64,000 bases of DNA from Acarospora socialis (Eukaryota > Ascomycota > Lecanoromycetes > Acarosporales > Acarosporaceae). Location: positions 682,001 through 746,000 of the forward strand of contig JAMYGW020000003.1 in NCBI GenBank assembly GCA_025617375.2, in the 5' to 3' direction. A program made the translations under genes and the position numbers. Below are positions 11,796 to 22,366 of this stretch, one piece after another. Every line of letters starts with the position of its first letter. The stretch's first letter is position 1. Under the pieces are notes generated by a model. That model saw nothing but the letters and a program-made list of their open reading frames with translations, was not told the DNA's origin and did no database searches.

Positions 11796-12638
11796 CTATA
11801 CCAAGCGCTCAAACATGGTGTCTCTTTGCCTCTCCAAGCTTGCTAACTCTCTTTTTACTCTGTCTACTTCTGACTTGGTAAGCTTCCAGTCAGGAGGCAA
11901 TCCTTGAAAGCCGGCAACCCTGCCTCCTAGAACCTTGACCTTCTCTTGCAGCTCCAGAACACGTTTCTCTTCCTCAATCAATCGAGGTATGTCCACGTCA
12001 GGTGCCTTGCCTTCGTGGAGGGAGTTGAGCTTATCAATATACTCTGTCAACTTAATACTGAGAGCTTTTGCCGACCGCGTCCATCCGCTCGTCTTCTGCA
12101 TTACATCCACTGGAGATTGGAACTCTTCCCCACACACTTCGGCCAGCTGATCTTGTAACGACGAGAGCTCGCGGCTCAGACTGGTGTGCAAACCTTCGAC
12201 CCGTTGCATCTGTTGCTGCAAATTTATTTCTGCTGCCTTGAGCTGGACAATACTGTTTGCCATTTCCCGTTCTGTGGGCACACCGCCCAATGCAACAAGA
12301 GTGGAAGCTAGAGCGTCGAGACTGGTCCGTCCCTCCCGCGTCAAACTGTTCTCCACTGCCGCGAGTATCTGGGTATCCGGTTCCCCGCTCACCATCGCAT
12401 CCAGCTCATTAAGCGCGTCGTGCTCGACCTTGGCGTATGCGTCCCTGTCCTCGTCCGCCGACTCGTTTAAAGCCGCTAGTGCGAGGAGTGCGTTGAGTGT
12501 TTCCTCGTTGCGCTCGAACAGAGGCAGGGTCGAGGGATGGAACTTGGAGGCCAGCCAGGTAGTAACGTGGGCCCATTCCTGTGCCTGTACATACTGGATG
12601 CGTGCTTTGGAGGGCGAGAGTAAGGGAGTGAATTCCAT
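11796..12638 (-). CDS. Coiled-coil protein, probable HAUS1-type augmin subunit
   Basis: Single exon of 280 residues, close to the roughly 280 of animal HAUS1. The N-terminal stretch (EWAHVTTWLASKFHPSTLPLFERNEETLNALLALAALNE) resembles the HAUS1 start, where a compact helical segment precedes coiled coil. Residues 130-180 and 225-278 have strong heptad-like Leu/Glu/Lys patterns. Augmin recruits gamma-tubulin to existing spindle microtubules. I recognise the family from overall layout and the N-terminal motif, not from a catalytic signature. Another spindle or kinetochore coiled-coil protein remains possible. It is divergent from the ER J-protein gene. Confidence 0.55.
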   Translation of the reverse strand: MEFTPLLSPSKARIQYVQAQEWAHVTTWLASKFHPSTLPLFERNEETLNALLALAALNESADEDRDAYAKVEHDALNELDAMVSGEPDTQILAAVENSLTREGRTSLDALASTLVALGGVPTEREMANSIVQLKAAEINLQQQMQRVEGLHTSLSRELSSLQDQLAEVCGEEFQSPVDVMQKTSGWTRSAKALSIKLTEYIDKLNSLHEGKAPDVDIPRLIEEEKRVLELQEKVKVLGGRVAGFQGLPPDWKLTKSEVDRVKRELASLERQRDTMFERLV

Positions 12639-13149
12639 GTTGGTCAGCTCAGTCTAGGAGATAGATATCTCTAGCAGATAAGCTTTCTGTGGTAGCTGAA
12701 AGCTGTGGTCGTGTCTTGATAGAAACGGACAACGCCCACTGCTATCAACAAAGTCCAGTCTGCTGGAATTGTATCTGTGATAGTCGTTCTGGAGTGAAAT
12801 GAGCAGAGCAGTTGGCGAATGACTACAGAAAGCCGAGACTAGGAAAGAGTCAACAACAAAAAGTGACGCGTAGGTATGGGAGTAGCAGCTGCCATTCATC
12901 TTTTTCCGCCAGTATTCCCATTTTTTGTTGTTTTATCATAGCGAACTCGCGGAGAACTCCACCAAAGTATCAGGGCGGGCCCACGCTAGTTCTGCCGCAG
13001 GGCTGCAAGGTCCATAACGGCACTTGCCGTATTCGAGAACTGGCCACATAAACATTCTCCCTGTCTTTGCATTCGAACCGTACCCGGTATATCGCAGCAG
13101 TCTTCTCCTTACTCCAACTTGAGTGATCCGTTTGTACAGTAGACCAGAG
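12639..13149. promoter_or_regulatory. Divergent promoter HAUS1-like / ER J protein
   Basis: Start codons are 511 bases apart. Contains short pyrimidine-rich stretches near 12900-12935. I see no clear unfolded-protein-response element. Confidence 0.45.
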
Positions 13150-14816
13150 ATGATTATTCGGTCGCCATCATTGGCCGTCTTGGCCAGCCTACTCTCATTT
13201 CTACCAGCAACTCTCTGCATCTCGCCCTCGGACATTCCATCAGACACACCTATCTCGTCCCTCATCTCATCAGCAAAGTCCAACCTGGCAAATGGCAATC
13301 CCAATGACGCCCTCACCTATTTTGACGTCGCTATATCTCGTGACCCTTATAATTACCTCTCCATCTTTCAACGTGGTGCAACCTACTTGTCCCTCGGCAA
13401 AAATGCGCAAGCAAGCCAGGACTTCGACAAGGTGCTGGCGATCAAGCCGGACTTCGAGGGCGCACTCCTCCAGAGAGCAAGGATAAAAGTGAAGAACGCT
13501 GACTGGGTGGCTGCAAAAGCAGACTATGAGGCAGCGGGGAGGAGAGGCGGTCAGGAGCTTGCAGACCTGGATGAGGCACAAGGGGCAGCGGCGTTGGCAG
13601 CGGATGCGGCGAAGAAGGGTGATTGGGAAAGCTGTGTGAGTCAGGCCGGCGTCGCTATCATGACAGCGAGTACGGCGCTCAATCTACGGCAATTGAGGGC
13701 CCGGTGTCGATTCGAGAGGGGTGAGGTGCAGGAGGGCGTCAATGACCTCGCACACGTGCTTCAGATCTCGCCGGGTCTGATTGAACCGCACCTGCAAATC
13801 TCGTCGATGTTGTTCTATGCGCTGGGAGATACAGAGCGGGGTATTGCGCAGCTGCGTAAATGTTTACACTCGGATCCGGAGTCGAAGGCTTGCAGCAAGC
13901 TGTTTCGCAGGGAGAAAAAACTCGACAAGGTCTTGAGAGAGGTTCAGACTCTGAAAGAGAAACGCCAGTTCAACAGTGCAACGAAGCTGCTGGTTCCTGT
14001 CGGGGAGTCTATTGGCCTGATACGCGAAGTCAAAGACGATGTAGAAAAAGCCCGAGAAGCGGGCCACATCCACAAGAATTCTCCCAACGAGCTCTACAGC
14101 AGCTTGATTGATCTAACCTGTGAGCTCTACACAGAGGTATGCGGGCAACCCACACCCTACGACTGGTCCGTTCTCCAGAACTGACTTCTCACCAACAGAT
14201 GAACAACCCCAAGAAAGCTCTCCCTTACTGCACCGAAGCGCTGGCCCTCAACGCCAACTCCCTCTCCGGCCTCCTCTCCAAAGCGACCCGCCAACTCGAC
14301 GCCGACGACTTCTCCGGCGCCATCGCCACCCTCAACCACGCCAAAGAACAGCATCCATCCGCCTCACAAGTCCAACCCCTCCTTCAAAAAGCCCACACCC
14401 TCCTTACCCGCTCCAAGCAAAAAGACTACTACAAAGTCCTCGGCGTCAGCCGCGACGCCGACGACCGCACCATCAAGCGCGCCTATCGCCAACTCACCAA
14501 GCAGCACCACCCAGACAAGGCCGCGGCCCAGGGCATCGGCAAGGAAGACGCCGAGAAGAAAATGGCCGCCATCAACGAGGCTTACGAGGTTCTTAACGAC
14601 CCGGAGCTACGCGCGAGGTTGGATAGAGGAGACGATCCGAATAGTCACGAGCAGCAGGGCCAGCCATTCCAAGGCAGTCCGTTCGGTCATGGGCCCGGCG
14701 GTCAGCAGTTCTTTTTCCGCAGCGGGCCTGGTGGTGGTGGGGGTGGGGGCCAGTTCAAGTTTCAGCAGGGCGGTGGCGGCGGGTTTCAGTTCCCTGCTGG
14801 CTTTGGGTTTCCTTGA
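13150..14816 (+). CDS. ER TPR/J-domain co-chaperone (DNAJC3/P58IPK-like)
   Basis: Co-chaperone that hands unfolded clients to the ER Hsp70 (Kar2/BiP). Two exons, 13150-14136 and 14199-14816, with a 62-bp intron, giving 534 residues. The ATG at 13150 is preferred to 13123 because it is followed by a clean signal peptide (basic start, then SLAVLASLLSFLPATLC). TPR repeats fill residues 35-400 (for example NPNDALTYFDVAISRDP, NYLSIFQRGATYLSLGKNAQ). The J domain is at about 404-470 with the HPD triad at 433-435. A Gly/Phe-rich tail with a GGGGGGG run follows. No C-terminal HDEL/KDEL is present. The architecture matches DNAJC3. Regulation by ER stress is expected from the family but not visible in the promoter. 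Confidence 0.92.
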
Positions 14817-15319
14817 TTGCAATGGCTTCTTCGTTCTGGGCAACGGTGGAGTTGGTTTGGTTTTGATGGTGTTTCCTAGAAGGATACGGGGTGCGGGAGT
14901 GGATGGTGTTGTTGTTTTGCTTTCTGCTAAGATGGTTGCTAGGGTTGTAGATGTCATTTATCCAATCCAAGTATTCGAGTTTCTTGTACACAAGTGGGCT
15001 AAACCCACTAACGTGCTCTGTCTCCATTCAGAAGAACAGCTACCGTTAAAGAGTAGTTTATTAAGTCTTGAGTCAGACTGTTATCGTGGTTATTGCCTAC
15101 CTTCATACAGGAGTATTGCAAGCAACGGTTATTGTTATAGCATCTGCGGCTGTTCTCTGAGATTGCATGAATCAATACTGTGCTGATAACGAGCTCGATG
15201 TCCACAACCGAGGTTATCCACCGGGAAACCTCTACTACTCCCCCCTCAGCTCCGACGCCGTACAGAACCACCCTTAGAAGTACACGACAGCCAGTAATCA
15301 TTCGTTCAAAGCCAAATCC
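14817..15319. other. Convergent 3' flanks
   Basis: About 500 bases between the J-protein and RSC1-like stop codons. GT-rich near 14830-14950 (continuing the Gly-rich coding bias), then AT-rich. No gene is recognised. Confidence 0.5.
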
Positions 15320-18300
15320 TCAATACCTCGCATCCACATCATCCAAGTAAACCCCGCCTCTCGCCTTCAACGAAACCGTCTGTCTCTCCGTCATCTTCCT
15401 CTCGTTCTCCTCGATCTCGCTCATCCGCCTTTTCTCCTCCGCCTGGACGTTATGCAACCTCTGCTCATCCGCCTGCATACCGGCCTCCCACTTGTCGCCA
15501 AGCATGGCTCTGTACAAGCCCTCGGTCCCTTCCTGCATGTCCTTGACGAGCAATTCTAGTGCCTTGCCGGTCAAATCTTTGACGTGGCCGACGAGCGCTG
15601 CTTCTTCTTCCCGCTTCGCCTTTTTGGTGAAGGGCTGCTGTTCTTCGAGCGCCTCTTGCTCCCTCTTTCGCTTCTCCTTGATCGCTTCGTCGCGCTTGGC
15701 TTTCGCGGCGAGATATCGCACGCTGTGGCCGACGGCTTCTCCGTGCTTGACGGGCGGGAGGGTGTCGAGTGGGGGTGTGGTGAAGAAGAGGACGTGGCCG
15801 TGCTCGTCGCGGTGGAATTGTTCGCGGATATCTTCTGGAATGGACAGGTTGGCTGCGTCGCTGAGGTGGTAGACTTCTACGGGCCGAGGTGGGTTGTAAG
15901 CGTTTCCGACGGCGATTGAGTTTCGGCCTGTGGGTTGGGCGTGGCTGTAGCCACTCTGAGGCGTGTACGAGTGGTCGATGTGGCCACGCGGCTGAGGGGT
16001 CGTAAACGCATTGTGAGATGGTTGTGGCGTGTAGTTCGAGACTGGCTGGTTATACTGCTGGTATGTCGGTGCCGGCGAAGCCGAATATTGATGAGGTTGA
16101 TTGAATCGTTGCTGTTCGTATGATGGTTGTGCATGATTTGGCTGAGCTGAAGTCAAAGAGGCTGTCGGAGCTTGAGGTGTGGTACCTCCTATGGTAACGT
16201 CACCTTGGCTACTCCTCCGATAACTAATGTTCTCGTGAGTTGGGACACTGACCGTCTGTCGTGGTGGCTGCGGTGGAGGTTGTGGTGGTGGTGAAGGTGT
16301 AGGCTCTGGAGGTGGTGATTCCTGTTGAGTTGTGTTAGTAGCCGAGTGACTGAACAACATGCGGAGCACGGGAGAACTCACGTTCTCTTCTCTCGGACGC
16401 TTGTGCACCGCCCCTACTACCGGCGGTGCGTTCTCAATACCCCATGTGGGTTTGGGTAAATCATCAGTCTCTTTCGCGTCCTCCTTGAGTAGATGCTTAA
16501 TCGGACTGGGTACTTTCTTGATCTTCCGCGGCCCATCGAACAGATCCATCTCGTAATCCTTTTCTCTGACTTCGTCGGGCAAACAACTGGCCCACGTCTT
16601 GATCTTGTTGAGTTTGAATTTCTCCTCATTGTACCGCGCTTCGCATACGTATACTTCCTTATCCGGGGGAAAGCCGCGAGGTCGTCCTCTGCTGTAGCGA
16701 GTGAAGAACATGACGAAGCATCGATCCATTACTTCATCTATATGATGATCGCGATATTGCCCGGTCTTCATCACTTCGTTAGGGTAGAAGTGCTTTTCGT
16801 ATTGATGGACGGTCCACTCGGGTCGGTAGTACCAGACCGCGTTGACCCATTTCTGACCCTCTCCATCCTGCCACGTCCGGTAGATCTGTGCCACGATGGG
16901 CTTTGAGACATCGTTGGGGTTCTGAATGTGGACCCAATCGCCCACTTTCCATAGCTCGCCATTGTGTAAGATACCGTTAGGTAAGGACAACCTTCCATCT
17001 TCCATTACATATTCAGTATCCGGCTTCCGCTTTTCTTGCTCAGCTAAATTATGAGCCTCAATCTGTAATCAATAAAATTAGTCAATTTGTAACCATGTAT
17101 GTTTACAACATAGATCCTACCTGGAGCTGAACTGCATCTTTGTAAACCTGACTTTCATCCTCGTTGTATAATTTTGCATTGTTGAACATAGTGTCGATGT
17201 CTTTCATGAAGTGGTCGACAGACTGGTACTTCCTGCGCTTTTGCTTCTTCTGGAGACGAGTATCAGCGTTTGCTAGAGCTTCTAATGCTTGGCAGCGAAG
17301 TAATTGTTGGCCGAACCTTGATAACTTCTATCGCCATAAGCTCCTTGATCTGGACGTAATAATCCGGATGATCAGCTTTGTCCGGCAAATGTATAAATTG
17401 GCGAAGTATTGGCTCCCCATTGGGTGCCTTGATCTTCCGCAGGCCTTTGAGAATTGCGTTAATTCGCGCCTCCATCGGCGTATCAACCTTCGGCGGTCGC
17501 CCTCGCTTCTTTCTTGGTTTAGACTCATCGCCTTTGTGACCTCCATCGTCCTTAGAGCCTCCTTGACGTTTGGTGATTGCTGCTGTACTCCGTGGGCCCC
17601 TTTTACGTCTTCGTCGGGTGCCTTCGTCATCTGACTCGTCGGCTTCGTCATCCTCGTCCTCCTCATCGTCCTCCTCCTCCTCTTCCTCTTCTTCAACCGG
17701 CCGAGGGTCAGCAGGCGGAATCTCACCAAGGTCCGGAAGCACAGCAGTTTCAGTAGAAATTATTCCTTCGTCGACAAGCTTCTTGAACTCCGATTCGAAG
17801 TAAGCCTGAAGCATATCAGGGTCAGCTTAGTCGGCTAAAACGAAGACAGCTGCGATCGTTTACCTTCATCACAAGAGCATCCAAGTACGCTTGAGCTTCT
17901 GGCCTGTTGTATGTTTGCGCATTGTGTACTATCTATCTCGAAAGTCAATTCCCAACACTAGTATGAAGGTGGAAACAGTTGGTACATACCAATGCGCAGT
18001 CTCTTACAAACTCGGAGAAAGACCTGTACGCCTTCGTAGCCAGTTTTTGCTGTTGCGGAACATCCGTCAGTATGTATTGATAGGGTTGTGTTTCAAATAC
18101 CGAAGGAGAGGACATATGCGCACCTTGAGAGTACTGAGCGCTATCGGCTCCTTGATGACATCGTAGTAGTCGGGGAGTATGCGCTTGTTAGGTTTGCGAT
18201 GAAAGATCTTCGACGGGTCATGGTCCCTGTCCTACTGTCAGCGCCTTTGAATAGATGGCGGAAATGAAGACCATTACTCTGTCACTCTATGACTGTAAGC

Positions 18301-18432
18301 CGCTTTGATTACACGGTCCATAGCATCCCACTGCGCCTGTGTGACATTGGGATCTTTGATTGTAACCTCCATACCATTGGTCTCTGGGGATTCGATGGGC
18401 GCTGGACTGATCGCTGCGCTTGCAGGAGCCAT
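15320..18432 (-). CDS. RSC1/RSC2-like subunit: two bromodomains plus BAH domain
   Basis: Subunit of the RSC (SWI/SNF-type) chromatin remodeller. Eight exons: 18432-18286, 18231-18124, 18049-17990, 17932-17864, 17805-17317, 17249-17121, 17062-16382 and 16321-15320. All phases close, giving 894 residues. Bromodomain 1 spans exons 1-4 (QAQWDAMDRVIKAAYS, LPDYYDVIKEPIALSTLK, IVHNAQTYNRPEAQAYLDAL). An acidic Glu/Asp run and an RKKRGRPPK AT-hook-like motif follow. Bromodomain 2 ends in MFNNAKLYNEDESQVYKDA. The BAH domain (WKVGDWVHIQNPNDVSKPIV through FTRYSRGRPRGF) precedes a Pro/Gln-rich tail. The start at 18432 is uncertain because an in-frame ATG exists at 18525. The last intron (16381-16322) is stop-free and 60 bp, so it may be optional. 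Divergent from OTU1. Confidence 0.93.
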
Positions 18433-18869
18433 GACTGCTGACCTTACTGAGCCTGTGTGCAGTACTGATCTCGCGCCAATGCTTTGACGTGACGTCGAGC
18501 GCGAGCACGAGCGAACCACTTCCACAGATCGCGTCGAATTGAATCGTGAACGGCCAAGCGAAGCGGCTCAATGACATAAGGTTTGCGCTAGTTTAGTTCC
18601 CGTATATGAGCCGCATCATGCTGATGACAGTAAAGGTGTCAAAAAAACGTTCCGTAACCGTAACACTTTGCTCCCTTGTCAAAGAAGTTGGACAAGTAAG
18701 CCTCATTGTCTTGCCACTCAATCACCGTCCCCGTCTCCGAAGAAATCACAACTATATTTCATACAGATCCCTGGTCTACACGCTATCTTTCCAGCAATCT
18801 AGGTTCAGGCGATTGTTGATTGTAACATCAGTATAGCGCGTTAGTGGTGTCAACCAGTACCACAAAGGA
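18433..18869. promoter_or_regulatory. Divergent promoter RSC1-like / OTU1
   Basis: About 437 bases between start codons; less if the RSC1-like protein starts at 18525. No TATA box is evident and no repeat is recognised. Confidence 0.45.
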
Positions 18870-20018
18870 ATGAGGATAAGAATCCGAGGACCCGCAGGGC
18901 AGTCGGTCATTACAATACCAGAATCAGCAACAATCGGTGATTTAAAGCTTCAGATATCTGAAAAGACTTCATTATCGCGTTTCGATGCCAAGTATGGCTA
19001 CCCACCAAAACCTCTTATGCTCGATGAACACAGGGCATCTATGAAGCTGTCTGACCTTGGCACCAACCTCGATGGCGAGCAGCTCATTGTCAGTCAGAAA
19101 GATACCGGGACAGTCAGAAGAGGGTCTGACAATCGACCGACGAAAAACGAACCTTCTAACAGTCAACCAGTGGTTTCTCCAACGAACGCTGCACCTGCCG
19201 GCGCAAGTAGTCATGCCAGAAATCCCGATCCATCCTCAGGGTTTTCTTTTGCAGGCGTAGGCACAGCACCACCACGCCCAAATCCAGTATCATCACAGAG
19301 CCGAAACTTTCAAGCCTCAGCACCGCTGTCACTTACTCGAAAACAAAATCGTGTACTGGAGGCAGATCCTCCAGAGCTCCCTCTGGCCTCGCACAATGGT
19401 ACCCTTGTCCTTCGCATAATGCCAGACGACAATTCGTGTCTTTTTCGTGCTTTCGGGAGTGCCTTTTTCGGCTTGATGGACAACATGACTGAGCTGCGCT
19501 CTCTCATTGCCCAGCAGATCCAAGCTCAACCAGACACTTATTCGCAAGCCGTATTAGACCAGAAACCGGACGACTATTGCAGGTGGATACAAACGGAGGA
19601 TGCCTGGGGCGGTGGGATCGAGCTGAGCTTACTGAGCAAACACTTTGATCTTGAGATCTGCTCCATCGATGTGCAGACTCTGAGGGTTGACTGCTTCAAC
19701 GAGGGAAGACCAACGAGGTGTATTCTCGTCTACTCTGGTATCCATTACGATACCATTGCTCTTTCTCCGTCGGACCCGCCGTATAAGCGTGCATATGCGC
19801 CGCCGGACTTTGATACCCTGATCTTCGACTCGTCAGATGACTCAGTACTAGCCACGGCGGTAGAGCTATGTAGAGAGCTGCAGAGGAAGCACTATTATAC
19901 AGATACGGCCGCATTTAGTATCAAGTGCAATGTCTGTGGAGGGCAGTTTGCTGGAGAAAGGGGGGCCACACAGCATGCGAAGCAGACTGGGCACTACGAT
20001 TTTAGCGAAGGGGCTTGA
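18870..20018 (+). CDS. OTU1: Ubiquitin thioesterase OTU1 (YOD1-like deubiquitinase)
   Basis: Cysteine protease that removes ubiquitin from Cdc48/p97 clients. Single exon, 382 residues. An N-terminal ubiquitin-like/UBX-like domain (1-78) binds Cdc48. The OTU domain begins near residue 178 with MPDDNSCLFRAF (Asp187, catalytic Cys190) and ends with the histidine motif GIHYDTI (His292). A C-terminal C2H2 finger uses Cys353, Cys356, His369 and His375. The domain order UBX-OTU-zinc finger is diagnostic for the OTU1/YOD1 family, and all catalytic residues are present. Convergent with NOP56. Confidence 0.95.
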   Translation: MRIRIRGPAGQSVITIPESATIGDLKLQISEKTSLSRFDAKYGYPPKPLMLDEHRASMKLSDLGTNLDGEQLIVSQKDTGTVRRGSDNRPTKNEPSNSQPVVSPTNAAPAGASSHARNPDPSSGFSFAGVGTAPPRPNPVSSQSRNFQASAPLSLTRKQNRVLEADPPELPLASHNGTLVLRIMPDDNSCLFRAFGSAFFGLMDNMTELRSLIAQQIQAQPDTYSQAVLDQKPDDYCRWIQTEDAWGGGIELSLLSKHFDLEICSIDVQTLRVDCFNEGRPTRCILVYSGIHYDTIALSPSDPPYKRAYAPPDFDTLIFDSSDDSVLATAVELCRELQRKHYYTDTAAFSIKCNVCGGQFAGERGATQHAKQTGHYDFSEGA

Positions 20019-20334
20019 TTCTGTCCAGACTCTAGGCCAGCATTCTGTACATAGGTTGAGATGTATAATAACTGAAGATTGCACTTGGCAAACCTTGCTG
20101 GCGGCAACTTGAACCACTGATGTTCCATGGCTCGAGCACATATGCAGCGTTATAAGGGGTTGAGCATAGCAGATATTGCATACCTAAAGGTAGTTACCCT
20201 TTTAAAGATCCAAATCAGCCGAAAGTAAGTAGGCATCCCTGATGCCCTCACATGTTGAGGACCTTGCCGATATTGCGCCTGATGCAATACACCTTGACTC
20301 CATTTGATCCCACACACTCGGGCCCGGACCACTG
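20019..20334. other. Convergent 3' flanks OTU1 / NOP56
   Basis: About 316 bases between stop codons. No gene or repeat is recognised. Confidence 0.5.
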
Positions 20335-22007
20335 TCATCCCTTGCTTTTCTTCTTCTTTACGCCCTCGACCTCGCCGTTGACTTCACTATGTCTCCTCTT
20401 CTTCTTGTCGTCCACTTTACTATCTTTTTCCTTCTTTGACTTCTTGTCCTTCTTTTGCTTCTCTTGTTTTCGTACAGCGCGGGGTGCAATATCCGCCATT
20501 TCCACATCGTTGTTGGTGCCATCGACATTGATGTCTGCAAGGACCGAGTCCATTGCGGTCCGCTGTCACATGTAAGCTTGGTGCTCGCTAGTCCATCATC
20601 AATAACTTGGCTTACCATGGCCAGCTCGTTCTTCGTTGGCGGAGCGCCGGAAGCGTAGAATTCTAGCCTCTCCTCTACCTGCTTTTTCAAAGCATTCCCA
20701 AATTTGGTCGTGGGGGCTTCCGAAAAGTTATCTATCCTGGAAGCAATAGAGCACTTATTGGCCAAGAATCTTGATATTCTTCCCTTATTCTTTTGCCCCG
20801 CTCTGCCAATGAAGGACGAGTGGTATATCAACCCGTATTTTGGCGTGTTGCCTTTAGTTTTCAGAGCCCTGAATAAGGCCTTCTCTGCTCCAAGGATTTG
20901 CACCGTCGATGCCGGATACTTGGCCAGGTTCGTCAAGCTTCCAGCGTGTGAGATAAGGCGAGCACCGACGGTCTCTCCAATTAGTGCGGCGAGATTGGGC
21001 GCCACAATGCTCATCTTCGCGACCAAGTAACCGGAGAGAGACTTGCGGTAACTCGATAGGCTGACCACGCGCTTCGCGAAATCTACCACATTCTCCATAT
21101 CTATCTCAGAAATGTCTTGACCCATACTGACCCTTGCGGCATCGATAATGCTTTGCGCAATTTCTGCGTCATCGTTCACGATCGCAGCCAGATCATGTAA
21201 CCGGTTATCGGATAAAGTTTTCTTGTCGCCAATAAAGAGAGCAAGGTGAGCATACTGCTGGTTTTCCGAGACGATTTTGATGAGTTCGGGGAAGTGCCAG
21301 GAATACCACTCTCTCACCCGCATCGAAAATGTGTTCACAGCCTTGTCTAGGTGATCCAGCGTGGCGATAGCCTGGATGATGTGGTTGTCGTTCTTCTGCA
21401 CGCTGAACTTAACCCTCGCTCTGGAGTAGGCATGACCCAAGCCGAGCTGCGCTCTTTCAACATCTCCCTCTTGCAATTGCTTCAGCAATTTCGGTGCGTG
21501 TAGACGGATCCCACGAAGCATATCTTGAACGACCTCGCTTGTGTCACCGGTTTCACATTCGATCGAGGGAAATGAAGCTTTAATACTTCCAGCAAGATTT
21601 TTGTCTGCGACTCCAAGGACGGTTTTCTTCTTCTTGCCCGGTTTTGGTAAGTTGGCTTCTAAGAGCGAGCGTAGGTACTCGGAAGCGATGCCTTCTGAGA
21701 CTTCGTTCGCATTCTCCAGCGCTTGTGCTGCTCCTCTGACCTAGATCAGTACCTTCCTTTGCGGTGATTGTTCTGTACACATACTGGAAGGGCGCAAAGC
21801 TGACGAGCTTTACCATCTTTCCAAACTTTGCGAGGTCCTGCAAACCAGTCAGCCCTCCAGCAGTGTTTCCCATCCAAATCAACCCTCTCATACCTGAACG
21901 GCATCCTGGACCTCTCTTAGCCGATTACCAATTGTATCCGCCTGGTGTACGACTTGGAACACTGCATAGCCAACAGACGACTCATGCAGGAGGTAATCTA
22001 CGGACAT
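20335..22007 (-). CDS. NOP56: Box C/D snoRNP core protein NOP56
   Basis: Scaffold of box C/D snoRNPs, which 2'-O-methylate rRNA in the nucleolus. Four exons: 22007-21894, 21837-21785, 21735-20616 and 20562-20335, with introns of 56, 49 and 53 bp, giving 504 residues. The start [19 protein letters not shown] matches the Nop56 N-terminal domain. The exon 2/3 junction was placed to restore the conserved [20 protein letters not shown] stretch, using donor GTATGT. The coiled-coil and Nop domain follow ([60 protein letters not shown]). The Lys-rich KKE/KKKKS tail is typical. NOP58 is excluded because the core follows Nop56 ([20 protein letters not shown]). Divergent from CCT6. Confidence 0.96.
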
Positions 22008-22366
22008 CGTGGGTAAATACTACTGCGCTCAGCTCGAAAATGTAAACGGCAATTCCTAGATGAATAGGTAAAGATTTGTAGATAACCTTCAGAATTGTAC
22101 GGCTCATGCAGCCTCGGTGTTATGTGTGGTCTTTCGCTGGCCCAAGAGTAGTCGAAATTCTGTGGTTGTGGCTAGCTTCGTGCGGCCCAGCTTCGTAGCG
22201 GCTCTGCAGACGAACAGAGCCTCACCGCGTTATGTAAGAAAAGTTCTTGTGTTTTTGAGTACGCGACGAAGAGCTGCTTGAAACCATAAGAGCTCCTCAG
22301 ATCTGTGGAATCTTCCTCATAGTCGTTAGACCCTTCTTGATATATTCTCTTCATTTTGACCTCGTT
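22008..22366. promoter_or_regulatory. Divergent promoter NOP56 / CCT6
   Basis: 359 bases between start codons, containing both core promoters. No strong motif is recognised. Confidence 0.5.

Noticed and set aside
14120-14596. 158-codon Pro/Arg-rich frame over the J-protein intron and exon 2
   Set aside because: Shadow frame; the real exon carries TPR and J-domain sequence.
21764-21784. Alternative NOP56 donor GTGTAC that would add Tyr-Val-Arg
   Set aside because: Donor GTATGT with acceptor at 21736 restores the family's [10 protein letters not shown] block in phase.
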